A stretch of 40,781 nucleotides of DNA from PVC group bacterium (GTDB taxonomy: Bacteria > Verrucomicrobiota > Kiritimatiellia > PWTM01): assembly GCA_003563855.1 (NCBI GenBank), contig PWTM01000031.1, positions 1-40,781 on the forward strand, given 5' to 3'. Position numbers and translations under genes: made by a program. The notes under the pieces were generated by a model, which had not been told where the DNA came from, did not search any database, and was given only the letters and a program-made list of their open reading frames with translations. Each line of letters starts with the position of its first letter. Position 1 is the first letter of the stretch. Shown here one piece after another: positions 7,291 through 16,209 of this stretch.

Positions 7291-8628
7291 ATGAGAACGG
7301 GCCGATGGATTCTGATATTGGGCTTTCTGGCGGCGGCGGCGATCGGGCCGCCGGCGGCGCTGGCGCTGGAGTCCGGCGTTGGCGCGGAAGCGGAGGCCGC
7401 CGGGGACGCGGGCGCCTTCGCGCTCGATAATTTCTTCGTCTTCATCTGCGCGCTGCTGGTGCTCTTCATGCAGCCGGGATTCGCCATGGTGGAGGCGGGC
7501 TTCAACGCGGCGAAGAACACGGTGAACATCCTGTTCAAGAACACGATGGATCTCTGCGTCGGCGCGCTGCTCTTCTTCGCGATCGGCTTCAGCCTGATGT
7601 ACGGCGCCCCGGCGGTCGGCGGGCTGCTCGGCTTCTCCGGCTTCGGGATCGCCGCGACGCTCGAGGAGGCCGCGGGCGCGGGCGTGCTCCACCCGCAGGT
7701 CAACTGGCTGTTCCAGGCGGCCTTCGCGGCCACGGCGGCGACGATCGTTTCCGGGGCCGTCGCGGGCCGGATGAAGTTCAAGGCCTACCTGGTCTACAGC
7801 GCAGTCCTGACCGGGCTCGTCTACCCGATCAGCGGCTTCTGGACCTGGGGCGGCGGCTGGCTCGACGAGCTCGGGTTCCACGATTTCGCCGGTTCGGTCA
7901 TCGTCCACGCGGTCGGCGGCTTCGCCGGACTGGCGGGGGCGATCGCGCTCGGCCCGCGGCTCGGCCGCTTCGGCGCCGACGGACGGCCGCGGGCGATGCC
8001 GGGCCACAACCTGGCCATCGCCACGCTCGGCGTCTTCATCCTCTGGGTCGGCTGGTTCGGCTTCAACCCCGGCAGCCAGCTTGCGGTCAGCGGCGCCGGA
8101 GACGTGGCCACGGTCATGACCGTGGCGGTGAACACCCTTCTGGCCGCGGCGGCCGGGGGCGTCCTGGCCATGCTCGCGACCTGGACGCTCCACCGGAAGC
8201 CGGACCTGACCGTCACCCTCAACGGCGTACTCGCCGGCCTGGTGGCCATCACGGCCAACTGCGACGTGGTCGGCAACGGCGCGGCCGTGGCGATCGGCGG
8301 TATCGGCGGCGTACTGGTCGTGCTCGGCATCAAGCTGCTCGACCGCCTCGGGATCGACGACCCGGTCGGCGCCTGGCCGGTGCACGGGCTCTGCGGCGTC
8401 TGGGGCGGACTGGCGGCCGCGATCTTCGGCGGCGCGCCCCTGCCCGTACAGGTTCTCGGGTCGCTGGTCATCCCGCTCTGGTCGTTCGTCACGCTCTTCG
8501 GACTCTTCCGCCTGCTTCGGTCCGCCGGCCTGCTGCGGGTCGACGCGGAGGAGGAGATCCGCGGGCTCGACATCGGCGAACACGGCGAAGAGGCCTACAA
8601 CGGGTTCCAGATCTTCACGGCCCAGTAG
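7291..8628 (+). CDS. amtB: Ammonium transporter (Amt/MEP/Rh family)
   Basis: The 445-residue inner-membrane protein conducts ammonium into the cell. An N-terminal signal-like segment ends near Ala-Leu-Ala, followed by about eleven transmembrane helices. Family hallmarks seen: [13 protein letters not shown] in the first helix, [14 protein letters not shown] with the conserved Asp and the first pore histidine, and [12 protein letters not shown] with the second pore histidine. Length is normal. It is followed 26 bases later by a PII gene with a clear GGAGA ribosome site, the standard pairing in which the PII trimer plugs the transporter when nitrogen is plentiful. A sigma-54 promoter lies upstream. 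Confidence 0.96.
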   Translation: MRTGRWILILGFLAAAAIGPPAALALESGVGAEAEAAGDAGAFALDNFFVFICALLVLFMQPGFAMVEAGFNAAKNTVNILFKNTMDLCVGALLFFAIGFSLMYGAPAVGGLLGFSGFGIAATLEEAAGAGVLHPQVNWLFQAAFAATAATIVSGAVAGRMKFKAYLVYSAVLTGLVYPISGFWTWGGGWLDELGFHDFAGSVIVHAVGGFAGLAGAIALGPRLGRFGADGRPRAMPGHNLAIATLGVFILWVGWFGFNPGSQLAVSGAGDVATVMTVAVNTLLAAAAGGVLAMLATWTLHRKPDLTVTLNGVLAGLVAITANCDVVGNGAAVAIGGIGGVLVVLGIKLLDRLGIDDPVGAWPVHGLCGVWGGLAAAIFGGAPLPVQVLGSLVIPLWSFVTLFGLFRLLRSAGLLRVDAEEEIRGLDIGEHGEEAYNGFQIFTAQ

Positions 8629-8654
8629 GGCGCAGCGGAAGGAGAAATGACGCA

Positions 8655-8996
8655 ATGAAACTGATCGTGGCCTATATCCAGCCCCAGCGGCTCCCCTCGG
8701 TGAAGCAGACGCTCTACGAGGCGAAGGTGTACAAGATGTCCGTAACCAACGCGCTCGGGTGCGGCCAGCAGAAGGGCTACCACGAGACCTACCGCGGCGT
8801 GGACATCGAGGTGAACCTGCTTAAGAAGATCCGCATCGAGATCGCCGTCAACGACGCGTTCGTGAAGCCCACCGTCGACGCGATCGTCCGCGGCGCGCGC
8901 ACCGGCGTGATCGGCGACGGGAAGATCTTCATCCTCGACCTGCCCGAGTGCATTCGCATCCGGACCGGCGAGACCGGAGAAGCCGCTGTCGGCTGA
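8655..8996 (+). CDS. glnK: PII nitrogen regulatory protein (GlnK-like), T-loop without Tyr51
   Basis: This 113-residue protein has the ferredoxin-like PII fold. Seen: the N-terminal strand [10 protein letters not shown], the T-loop region [18 protein letters not shown], the GDGKIF segment and the C-terminal ECIRIRTGE signature, which contribute to ATP/2-oxoglutarate binding. Where classical GlnB/GlnK proteins have Tyr51, the uridylylation site in the motif EYxVDF, this one reads DIEVNL, so control by uridylylation at that position is not possible. This subfamily is known from amtB-linked PII proteins and is expected to act by ligand-dependent binding to AmtB. It is cotranscribed with amtB. 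The symbol reflects the amtB linkage. Confidence 0.93.
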   Translation: MKLIVAYIQPQRLPSVKQTLYEAKVYKMSVTNALGCGQQKGYHETYRGVDIEVNLLKKIRIEIAVNDAFVKPTVDAIVRGARTGVIGDGKIFILDLPECIRIRTGETGEAAVG

Positions 8997-9025
8997 GGGC
9001 GGTCGCCGCCGCCGTCAGCCCCGGT

Positions 9026-9526
9026 TCACCACCATTCGTCCCGCTCCCGCCGCCGCTCGGCCTCGCGCTGACGCGCCTGCTCGACGACGTTCAGGATCGC
9101 GGGCGTAACCGGGTAGAAGCGCGTCACCAGCGGGCCGCCCGGGGCGTCAGCCGAGGTGATGACCACTGCCCGTTCGTCGATTCGGAAACGGAGCCCCGCC
9201 GTCTCGGTGACATAGCGAAGCGCGTCGTAGAGCGAGACGTTGCGAAGGCGCAGCGTGATGCGCGGCACCCGGTCCGTCGGCGGCCCCCGGTACACGAGAT
9301 TCACGCCCGCCCCCCGCGGATCGGCCGCCTCGGCGCTCTCCCGGAGCAGGTCCAACGTGTCGCCGATGTGCGCGTCGCGCACGTCGATCTCGCCCAACCG
9401 GATGCCGCGGAGACGTTCCGCTTCCGTCCGCGCTGCGGCGTTCCCCGCGCCCAGCAGCACCGCAGCCGCCACCACCGGCCACAACGCCCGCCGAAGAACG
9501 GCCCGATGTCCGAGTCTCGCGCTCAT
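9026..9526 (-). CDS. Exported STN (secretin N-terminal-like) domain protein
   Basis: The protein has 166 residues from the chosen start. A basic N-terminus and hydrophobic segment end near Ala-Ala-Ala, indicating export. The mature part begins IRLGEIDVRDAHIGDTLDLLRE and contains ITLRLRNVSLYDALRYVTETAGLRFRID followed by AVVIT. This is the two-strand, two-helix STN/secretin-and-TonB short domain pattern. In this form it is known from planctomycete and verrucomicrobial proteins, usually as part of larger secretion proteins; here it stands alone. The ATG at 9526 is preferred because GGGAGG lies seven bases upstream, whereas an ATG six bases earlier has no room for a ribosome site. Its partner is not evident; the pilus genes in the window lack a secretin. 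Confidence 0.7.
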   Translation of the reverse strand: MSARLGHRAVLRRALWPVVAAAVLLGAGNAAARTEAERLRGIRLGEIDVRDAHIGDTLDLLRESAEAADPRGAGVNLVYRGPPTDRVPRITLRLRNVSLYDALRYVTETAGLRFRIDERAVVITSADAPGGPLVTRFYPVTPAILNVVEQARQREAERRRERDEWW

Positions 9527-9611
9527 GACCATGCCTCCCGTGCCCCGATTCCCCACCCCACGCGGGGCCGGGGCGCTCAAGGGAGTTAGTCCCTGCCGGA
9601 CACCCGCACGT

Positions 9612-10439
9612 TCAATCCCCCGACGAGCCGCCGCCCCCGTAGCTCTCGGCGTCGGACGGAAACCGCCCGGCCGCCACGTCCGCGGCGTACGCCCGGGCCG
9701 CGTCGCGCACGAGCGTCCCGGCGTCCGCGTACCGCCGCACGAAGCGCGGCGGCGGATCGGGGGTCATCCCGACCAGGTCGTGGAGCACCAGGATCTGGCC
9801 GTCGCAGGACGGCCCCGCCCCGATGCCAATCGTGGGAACGGCCACCGCGGCGGTCAACTCCGCCGCCAGCTCTGCCGGGATCCCCTAGAGGACCAGCCCA
9901 AAAACCCCGGCCTCTTCCAACCGCCGCGCGTCCTCGCGAAGCTGCGCCGCCGCGGCGGCCGTGCGCCCCTGGACCCGGTAGCCGCCGAGCGTATGCACCT
10001 GCTGGGGCAGCAGACCGATGTGGCCGAGGACCGGGACGCCGTTGCGCACGAGGTGCGCGACGGTGCGCGCGCGAAACGCGCCGCCTTCGAGCTTGACCGC
10101 GCCCGCGCCGCTCTCGCGAAGGAACCGGCCGGCGTTGTCGAGCGTCCGCTCACGCCCGCCGTGGAACGAGAGGAACGGCATATCCGCCACCACCAGCGCA
10201 CGCCGCACGCCGCGCGCCACGGCCGCCGTGTGGTGCGCCATCACGTCCATCGTCGCCTGCAGCGTCGTCGCGTGACCCAGCACCGTCATCGCGAGGGAAT
10301 CCCCGACCAGGATCAGCGGGATTCCGGCCTCGTCCAGCAACCGGGCGAACGCCGCGTCGGTCGCCGTCAGGCACGCCAGGCGCCCGCGCCCCTTCTGGCG
10401 CCGGATCCGCTCTGCCGTCCAGACCTCGGCCGCTTTCAT
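9612..10439 (-). pseudogene. panB: Ketopantoate hydroxymethyltransferase gene interrupted by an in-frame amber codon
   Basis: The frame encodes 275 residues of PanB, which makes ketopantoate from 2-oxoisovalerate and methylene-tetrahydrofolate in pantothenate synthesis. Conserved parts are VGDSLAMTVLGH and VADMPF (metal-binding aspartates), VKLEGG (lysine and glutamate), GHIGLLPQ, GGYRVQGR, and after the break PTIGIGAG and DGQILVLHD. Codon 185 is TAG (9885-9887) between LVL and GIPAELAAE. The family has glutamate there, Glu181 in E. coli numbering, an active-site residue, so a single G-to-T change (GAG to TAG) explains the interruption. No frameshift or other damage is visible. TAG ends other genes here (amtB, rpsA, clpB), so recoding is not general. 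It may be a recent loss, a sequencing error, or readthrough. It starts 22 bases after the zinc-ribbon gene. Confidence 0.85.
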
Positions 10440-10461
10440 CACGCTTCCCTTCGGCGAGCTG

Positions 10462-10911
10462 TCAGCGGCGCGCACGGCCGGTCCCCTCGCAGTCCGGGCA
10501 GGCCGCCCGGCCGCTGCCCCCGCACCGCCCGCACGGCCCCCGCTCGCGCGTCTCGCGTCTCCCGTCGCCGCCGCAGAACGGGCACGGCCCGGAACGCCCC
10601 TCCGCAAGGCGCGGCTCGTACCGGCCGCTCCCCCCGCACTGCTCGCAGTCCACCTGCCGGACGGTCTCGACCCTACGACGCCCGCGGCAGTCGGGACAGA
10701 CGGCCGTCCCCTCGCCGTCGCAACCGGCGCATGCGCCGGAGAGCAGCGTCCGGATGGCCCGACCGGGCTCGCGAACCGGGGACTCTGCTTCCCCGGGGCG
10801 GCGCGCGCCCGCCGGGTCCGTCGCCCGCTCCATCGGCGCGAGCCGTTGCGCGAGAAACACCGCGCCGGCAATCACCGCCAGCCCGATCAACGTCATCAAG
10901 CCCCTGCGCAT
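10462..10911 (-). CDS. Membrane-anchored DnaJ-type cysteine-rich (CxxCxGxG) protein
   Basis: The 149-residue protein opens with a short basic end and one hydrophobic helix (about residues 5-22), then an acidic/proline linker. From about residue 58 it carries six CxxC pairs: CAGCDGEG, CPDCRGRR, CEQCGGSG, CPFCGGDG, CGRCGGSG and CPDCEGTG. This is the zinc-binding, unfolded-protein-binding pattern of DnaJ, here without any J domain. It is probably an inner-membrane protein with a zinc-ribbon head; which side the head faces is unclear. It lies between tyrS and panB on the same strand. Function unknown; a redox or chaperone accessory role is only a guess. Confidence 0.75.
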   Translation of the reverse strand: MRRGLMTLIGLAVIAGAVFLAQRLAPMERATDPAGARRPGEAESPVREPGRAIRTLLSGACAGCDGEGTAVCPDCRGRRRVETVRQVDCEQCGGSGRYEPRLAEGRSGPCPFCGGDGRRETRERGPCGRCGGSGRAACPDCEGTGRARR

Positions 10912-10978
10912 CGTCCACCGCCTTCCGCACCTGCCCCGCCCGACCCTACCCGTTCACCGCCGTCCGGACAAGGCCCGC

Positions 10979-12208
10979 TCAAGCGCCGACCCGGATGCGC
11001 GCGAAGCGGCGGCGGCCGGCGCGCAGCACTGCGCCGTCGGGCAACGGCGGGGCCGCGAGGGCATCGTCGACCCGCCGGTCGTCCAGCCGGACAGCCCCCT
11101 GCGTGATCAGGCGCCGCGCCGCGCCGCGACTCTCCGCCAGGCCGGCGCGCACGAGCAGCTCGACCATCCGCAGCCCGCCCCCGGCCGCCTCGGCGGCCGT
11201 CACGCCGACCTCCGGCATCGCCTCCGGGTTCTCGTGCCGGGAGAAGACGCGGGCGAAGGCCTCGGCCGCGGCCCGCGCGGCCGAGGCGCCGTGGAACCGC
11301 GCGGCGATCCGCCGCGCCATCTCCTCCTTGACCGCCCGCGGGTGCGCGCGCCCCGCGGCCACGTCGGCGCGCAACGCCGCCAGCCGCTCCGGCGGTTCGC
11401 AGAGCACCAGGTCGAAGAACCGCCACATGTGCCCGTCGCTGACCGACATCAGCTTCCCGAAGACCTCCTCCGGCGGCTCCGTCACCCCGACCGTGTTCCC
11501 CAGGCTCTTGCTCATCTTCTGCGCGCCGTCCAGCCCCTCAAGCAGCGGCAGCGTCAGAACCGTCTGCGGCGGCTGCCCGAAGGACTTCTGAAGCTCGCGG
11601 CCGAGCAGCAGGTTGAAGAGCTGGTCCGTTCCGCCCAGCTCGACGTCGGCGCGCACGACGACCGAGTCGTACGCCTGCACCAGCGGGTAGAGGAACTCGA
11701 CCAGCGAAATCGGTTGCTGCGCCCGGAAGCGCTGCGCGAAATCCTCGCGCGCCAGCATCTGCGCAACGGTCGCCTGCGCGCTCAGCCGGATGACGTCCTC
11801 GAACCGCATCGCCCCGAGCCACTCGCTGTTGTAGCGCACCTCCGTGCGCGCCGGGTCGAGCACCCGGAAGACCTGCGCCTGGTAGGTCTCGGCATGCGCC
11901 CGGACCTCCTCCGCGGAGAGCGGCCGGCGCGTCTGCGAACGGCCCGACGGGTCGCCGATCCTCGCCGTGAAGTCGCCGACGATGAAGACGACCGTGTGCC
12001 CGAGGTCCTGGAACTCGCGCAGCTTGTTGAGGCCGACGACGTGGCCGAGGTGCAGGTCCGGGGCCGAGGGATCGGCCCCGTACTTCACGCGCAGCGGACG
12101 CCCCTCCGCACGCGCGGCCTCCAGCCGGGCGCGCAGTTCCTCCGGCGACACCCAGTCGACCGCGCGACGGCCGAGGAGCTCGAGCTGGCGATCCGCCTCC
12201 GACGGCAT
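10979..12208 (-). CDS. tyrS: Tyrosyl-tRNA synthetase
   Basis: The 409-residue cytoplasmic enzyme charges tRNA-Tyr. It shows the class I Rossmann domain with the HIGH-type motif LHLGHVVGLNKL, the GDFTARIGDPSGRS segment, the tyrosine-pocket GTDQLFNLLLGRELQ region, and the KMSKS loop as QKMSKSLGNTVGV. A C-terminal S4-like RNA-binding domain (GAARRLITQGAVRLDDRRV) completes it. The spacing and HLGH signature fit the TyrZ-type subgroup. GGGAGG precedes the ATG. It lies downstream of rpsA on the same strand with an 84-base gap, so the two may be cotranscribed. Confidence 0.96.
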   Translation of the reverse strand: MPSEADRQLELLGRRAVDWVSPEELRARLEAARAEGRPLRVKYGADPSAPDLHLGHVVGLNKLREFQDLGHTVVFIVGDFTARIGDPSGRSQTRRPLSAEEVRAHAETYQAQVFRVLDPARTEVRYNSEWLGAMRFEDVIRLSAQATVAQMLAREDFAQRFRAQQPISLVEFLYPLVQAYDSVVVRADVELGGTDQLFNLLLGRELQKSFGQPPQTVLTLPLLEGLDGAQKMSKSLGNTVGVTEPPEEVFGKLMSVSDGHMWRFFDLVLCEPPERLAALRADVAAGRAHPRAVKEEMARRIAARFHGASAARAAAEAFARVFSRHENPEAMPEVGVTAAEAAGGGLRMVELLVRAGLAESRGAARRLITQGAVRLDDRRVDDALAAPPLPDGAVLRAGRRRFARIRVGA

Positions 12209-12292
12209 CGGTGGGCCTCCCGCGCGGACTCGGTCGACCGCCCGGCGGCACGGTCCGCGGCGGACCCCGCCCCGCGGGCGACGGCCGGCCGG

Positions 12293-14059
12293 CTACTCCT
12301 CCTCCCGGCGTTCGCCGGGCCGCCACTCCTCTTTGCCTTCCGCGGCGCCGAACGCCTCGTCGAACGCGCCGGCCAGGTCGACCATGTCTTCGCCCGGCCG
12401 CAGGCCCTCGAGCATCTCTTCGCTGACCTCGAACTCGTCCTCGGGCAGGGAGGCCGCCTTGACGCTGAGCCCGATCTTGCGTTCGACCGGGTCGATCTTG
12501 ATCACCCGCGCCTGCACCTCGTCGCCCGGCTGCACCACGTCGCGCACCTTCTGGACGTGCTCGTCGCTGAGCTGGCTGATGTGGACAAGCCCGTCGACGC
12601 CTTCCTCGAGCTCGAGGAACGCGCCGAAGGAGGCAACCTTGGCGACGCGGCCCTTGACGAGCTGGCCGATCCGGTACTTCGAGGAAATCGACGACCAGGG
12701 ATCCGTCTGCGCCTGCTTGAGCCCGAGACTGATCCGCTGGTTGCCCGGGTCGATCTCCAGCACGACGCACTCGACCTCCTCGCCCTTCTTCAGGAGCTCC
12801 GACGGGTGGTTGACCTTCCGGGTCCACGAAAGGTCGGAAACGTGGATCATCCCGTCGATGCCCGCTTCCAGCTCGACGAACGCACCGTAGGTCGTGAAGT
12901 TGCGGACCTTGCCGGTCACGCGCGAGCCCATCGGGTAGCGCTCGAGCGCGGTGTCCCAGGGATTCTCCTCCGTCTGCCGGATGCCCAGCGAGATCTTCTG
13001 GTCTTCGGCGCTGACGTTCAGCACTACCGCGTCGACCTCGTCGCCGACGTTCAGCGCGTCCGATGCCTTCGCGATCCGCTTCGTCCAGGACATCTCGGAG
13101 ACGTGCACGAGACCCTCGACGCCCTCCTCGATCTCGACGAACGCGCCGTAGGGCACCAGGTTGACCACGCGACCGCGGATGCGGCTGCCGACCGGGTAGC
13201 GATGCTCGATCCCGTCCCAGGGATTGTCCGAGCGCTGCTTCAGGCCCAGCGAAATGCGCTCCTTCTCCTGGTCGACGTCCAGCACGGCCACTTCGAGCTC
13301 CTGGCCCACCGTCACCATCTCCGACGGGTGCCCGATCCGGCCCCAGCTCATGTCGGTGATGTGCAGCAGCCCGTCCATCCCGTTGAGGTCGACGAACGCG
13401 CCGAAGTCGGTGATGTTCTTCACCTTGCCGCGCCGCACCTGGCCGATCTGGATTTCCTTGAGCAACTGCTTCTTCTGCTCGCGGCGCTGCTCTTCGAGCA
13501 GCTCGCGGCGCGAAAGGACCACGTTGCGGCGGTCCTTGTTGATCTTGATGATCTTGAAGGCGTAGGTCTGCCCGACCATCTCCTCCGGGTTGCGCACCGG
13601 CGTCAGGTCGAGCTGCGAGCCCGGCAGGAACGCGTCCACGCCGATATCGACGATCAGGCCGCCCTTGACCCGCCCCTTGATCTCGCCCTCGATCACGCTG
13701 CCCTCGTCGCAGTGATTGACGACGTTGTCCCACTTGCGCTGCTGTTCCGCGCGCGTCTTGCTGATGACGACCATGCCGTCGTCGTCTTCCATGCGCTCGA
13801 TCAGGACCTCGAACTCCTCGCCGGTCTCGATCTCCTTGATGTCCTTGAACTCGTGCGCCGGGATCAGGCCTTCCGATTTGTAGCCGATGTCGACCAGGAC
13901 TTCCGCGGGGCGCACCTCGATGACGCGTCCCTTGACAATGGCGCCCTCCTGGAAGTCGCGGAGCGTTTCGTCGTACAGCCGCGCCAGTTCTTCCCGGGCC
14001 GCGTCCTGCGCGGCCTCGGCGGAGGCCTTCGATGGGGTTGGGGTGGTTGTTTGTTCCAT
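12293..14059 (-). CDS. rpsA: 30S ribosomal protein S1
   Basis: The 588-residue protein consists of six consecutive S1 (OB-fold) RNA-binding repeats. Repeats are visible at EGAIVKGRVIEV, EGSVIEGEIKGR, RRGKVKNITDFGAFVDL, IRGRVVNLVPYGAFVEI, VTGKVRNFTTYGAFVEL and VKGRVAKVASFGAFLEL, with the FGAF/YGAF and ISLGLKQ signatures in the last four. It binds mRNA and brings it to the 30S subunit. The ATG at 14059 gives the usual beginning; 33 extra in-frame codons upstream are not conserved-looking. The C-terminus is a short acidic tail ending in three glutamates. It is slightly longer than the E. coli protein (557). Confidence 0.97.
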   Translation of the reverse strand: MEQTTTPTPSKASAEAAQDAAREELARLYDETLRDFQEGAIVKGRVIEVRPAEVLVDIGYKSEGLIPAHEFKDIKEIETGEEFEVLIERMEDDDGMVVISKTRAEQQRKWDNVVNHCDEGSVIEGEIKGRVKGGLIVDIGVDAFLPGSQLDLTPVRNPEEMVGQTYAFKIIKINKDRRNVVLSRRELLEEQRREQKKQLLKEIQIGQVRRGKVKNITDFGAFVDLNGMDGLLHITDMSWGRIGHPSEMVTVGQELEVAVLDVDQEKERISLGLKQRSDNPWDGIEHRYPVGSRIRGRVVNLVPYGAFVEIEEGVEGLVHVSEMSWTKRIAKASDALNVGDEVDAVVLNVSAEDQKISLGIRQTEENPWDTALERYPMGSRVTGKVRNFTTYGAFVELEAGIDGMIHVSDLSWTRKVNHPSELLKKGEEVECVVLEIDPGNQRISLGLKQAQTDPWSSISSKYRIGQLVKGRVAKVASFGAFLELEEGVDGLVHISQLSDEHVQKVRDVVQPGDEVQARVIKIDPVERKIGLSVKAASLPEDEFEVSEEMLEGLRPGEDMVDLAGAFDEAFGAAEGKEEWRPGERREEE

Positions 14060-14198
14060 AACCGTCACGTTTCGGATTCCGGGCTGTCGCACGGCGGACC
14101 CTCCGCCCGCCCGGCGACGGCAGCCCACTCCCGCGCGCCGGGCAAAGCGACAAACCATATCAAACCGCGCCGCTTGCGCACAATCAGAAAAGCTCGCC

Positions 14199-14975
14199 TC
14201 ATATGGCCTTCAGTTCCCGGACCGCGGCGGCCGGGTCGGGCTGCCGCAGCAGGTGCTCGCCGACCAGCACGGCGTGGACGCCGGCCGCGCGCAGCCGCGC
14301 GACATCCGCGCCGGACCGGATCCCGCTTTCGCTGACCAGCAGGCGGTCCGGCGGGACCCGGCCCGCAAGGCGCAGGGTGGTCTCGATATCCGTCCGGAAC
14401 GTCCGCAGGTCGCGGTTGTTGATACCGATCCGCGTCGCGCCGGCCGCCAGGGCGCGATCGAGCTCCGCCTCGTCGTGCGCCTCGACCAGCGCCTCGACCC
14501 GCGCCTCCGCCGCCTCCGCCAGAAGCGCGCGGAGCGCATCGGGCGCCAGCGCGCCGGCGATCAGCAGCAGGGCCGAGGCGCCCAGCGCGGCCGCGTGCCA
14601 GACCTGCCAGCCGTCGACGACAAACTCCTTGTACAGGAGCGGAAGCGCGACGGCCGCGCGCACCGCGCGGAAATCCCCGGCGCCCCCGCCGAAGTAGCGC
14701 GCGTCCATCAGCACGGAAACCGCCTGCGCGCCGCCCTCCGCGTAGGCCCGCGCAATCGCCGCCGGGTCGAACGGCGCGCGGATCGGTCCGGCGGACGGCG
14801 ACCGGCGCTTGACCTCGGCAATCACGGCCACCGGCGCGCGGCGCAGCGCCGCCTCGAAACCCGGGACCGCGGACCGGTCGCGCGCGGCCTCCCGCAGCCG
14901 GGCCAGCGGGCAGGCGTCCGCCGCCGCGGTCACTTCGCGGCGCTTGTGCGCGAGGATCTCGTCGAGCACCGTCAC
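14199..14975 (-). CDS. trpC: Indole-3-glycerol phosphate synthase
   Basis: The 258-residue (beta/alpha)8-barrel enzyme converts CdRP to indole-3-glycerol phosphate in tryptophan synthesis. Seen: the N-terminal LDEILAHKRREV helix, AEVKRRSPSAGPIR with the catalytic lysine, LLYKEFVVDGWQV, IGINNRDLRTF and LLVSESGIRS, all family signatures in the right order. The start is a GTG at 14975 that overlaps the prfB stop codon as GTGA, which argues for translational coupling; a second in-frame GTG lies six bases on. No other trp genes are in the window, so trpC has left its usual operon. Confidence 0.93.
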   Translation of the reverse strand: MTVLDEILAHKRREVTAAADACPLARLREAARDRSAVPGFEAALRRAPVAVIAEVKRRSPSAGPIRAPFDPAAIARAYAEGGAQAVSVLMDARYFGGGAGDFRAVRAAVALPLLYKEFVVDGWQVWHAAALGASALLLIAGALAPDALRALLAEAAEARVEALVEAHDEAELDRALAAGATRIGINNRDLRTFRTDIETTLRLAGRVPPDRLLVSESGIRSGADVARLRAAGVHAVLVGEHLLRQPDPAAAVRELKAI

Positions 14976-16103
14976 CCCGCCCCGCCCTGCTTGCGGAGAA
15001 ACGCCTCGATAAACCGGTTGATGTCCCCGTCCAGCACCGCGTTCACGTTGCCCATCTCCACGTCCGTACGGTGGTCCTTGACCAGCGTGTAGGGCTGCAG
15101 CACGTAGGAGCGGATCTGGCGGCCCCAGGCGATCTCGCCCTTCTCCCCGTAGAATTTCTCCATCTCCTGGCGCTTGAGATCCTCCTCGCGCTCGTAGAGC
15201 CGCGCCCGGAGCATCTTCATGCACCGGTCCCGGTTGCTGTGCTGCGAGCGCTCCGCCTGGCAGGAGACGACGATCCCGGTCGGCAGGTGAACGATCCGCA
15301 CCGCCGAGTCCGTCTTGTTCACATGCTGCCCGCCCGCCCCGCCGGCGCGGAAGGTGTCGATGCGCAGGTCCTTTTCCTCGATCTCGATCTCGATCGCCTC
15401 GTCCACTTCCGCGGCAACATCCACGGCCACGAAGGACGTGTGACGCCGTTTGTTGGCGTCGAACGGGCTGATCCGCACCAGCCGGTGCACGCCGCGTTCG
15501 GCCTTGAGATAGCCGTAGGCGTACGGACCGACCACGTGCACCGTGGCGCTCTTGATCCCGGCCTCCTCGCCGGGAAGCACGTCGAGCACGTGCGTCTCGA
15601 AGCCGTTCCGCTCCGCGTAGCGCGTGTACATGCGCAGGAGCATCTCCGCCCAGTCGCAGGACTCGGTCCCGCCAGCGCCCGCGTGAATGCCCAGGTAGAC
15701 GTTACACGCGTCGTGGACCCCGCCGAGCAGGGCCCGGAGTTCGAGCTGCCCGGAAGTCCTCTCGCAGCGCTCGATCTGCGCCGCCGCTTCGGCCAGCGCT
15801 TCGGCCGTCTCCGAATCCGACGCCGCCTCCGCGGCCATCTCGATGAAGAGCCCGGTCTCCTCCGCCTGCCGCTCGGCCTCGGCGAAGGGCTCGACGACGC
15901 CGCGCAGCGCGTTGGCCTCGGCAATGACCGTGCGGGCCCGGTCGGGATCGCTCCAGAAATCCGCGGCGGCCGAGAGGGCTTCGAGTTCGTTCAGCCGCGT
16001 CCGCTTGCCCGCGACGTCAAAGATACCCCCGCATCTCGGCCAGGCGGCGCGCAGCCCGGTCCTGGCGCTGAACCAGTTCTTCGCGATCGGGTAACGTGCT
16101 CAT
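14972..16103 (-). CDS. prfB: Peptide chain release factor 2, expressed by programmed +1 frameshift
   Basis: The first 28 codons (ATG at 16103) end at an in-frame TGA at 16019-16017. Skipping the T at 16019 joins CTT to GAC and continues to 14972, giving a 376-residue protein. Seen: the anticodon-mimic SPF in RISPFDANKRRHTSF, the catalytic loop RAGGAGGQHVNKTDSAVR, and the IHAGAGGTESCDWAEML domain 2 segment. RF2 recognises UGA and UAA. The frameshift makes expression self-limiting: low RF2 lets ribosomes pause at UGA and shift. The gene is in the minus-strand housekeeping run between ferritin and trpC, and overlaps trpC by four bases. Confidence 0.96.
16016..16030 (-). promoter_or_regulatory. 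prfB +1 frameshift site
   Basis: The minus strand reads GGGGGTATCTTTGAC. The G-run acts as an internal Shine-Dalgarno directly before the slippery CTT-T and the UGA codon followed by C. This is the same arrangement as in the E. coli prfB site. Confidence 0.93.
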
Positions 16104-16209
16104 AAGACCGACTCCACGTCAGCGGCGGACCTCCCGGGGAGCGTCCGCGGCGAAAACCGGGCGCCCAGCTCCGGAGCACCCCCCTGGAAACCCCGGGCGA
16201 TCGCGGCCG

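Noticed and set aside
7144-8655. 503-codon minus-strand frame opposite amtB
   Set aside because: Shadow frame; amtB has complete family signatures and a promoter.
8997-9025. GGCGG-TCG-CCGCC hairpin after glnK as an intrinsic terminator
   Set aside because: The stem is only five base pairs and no T-run follows.
10754-14335. 1193-codon plus-strand frame opposite tyrS and rpsA
   Set aside because: Antisense shadow of two well-identified genes with repetitive charged translation.
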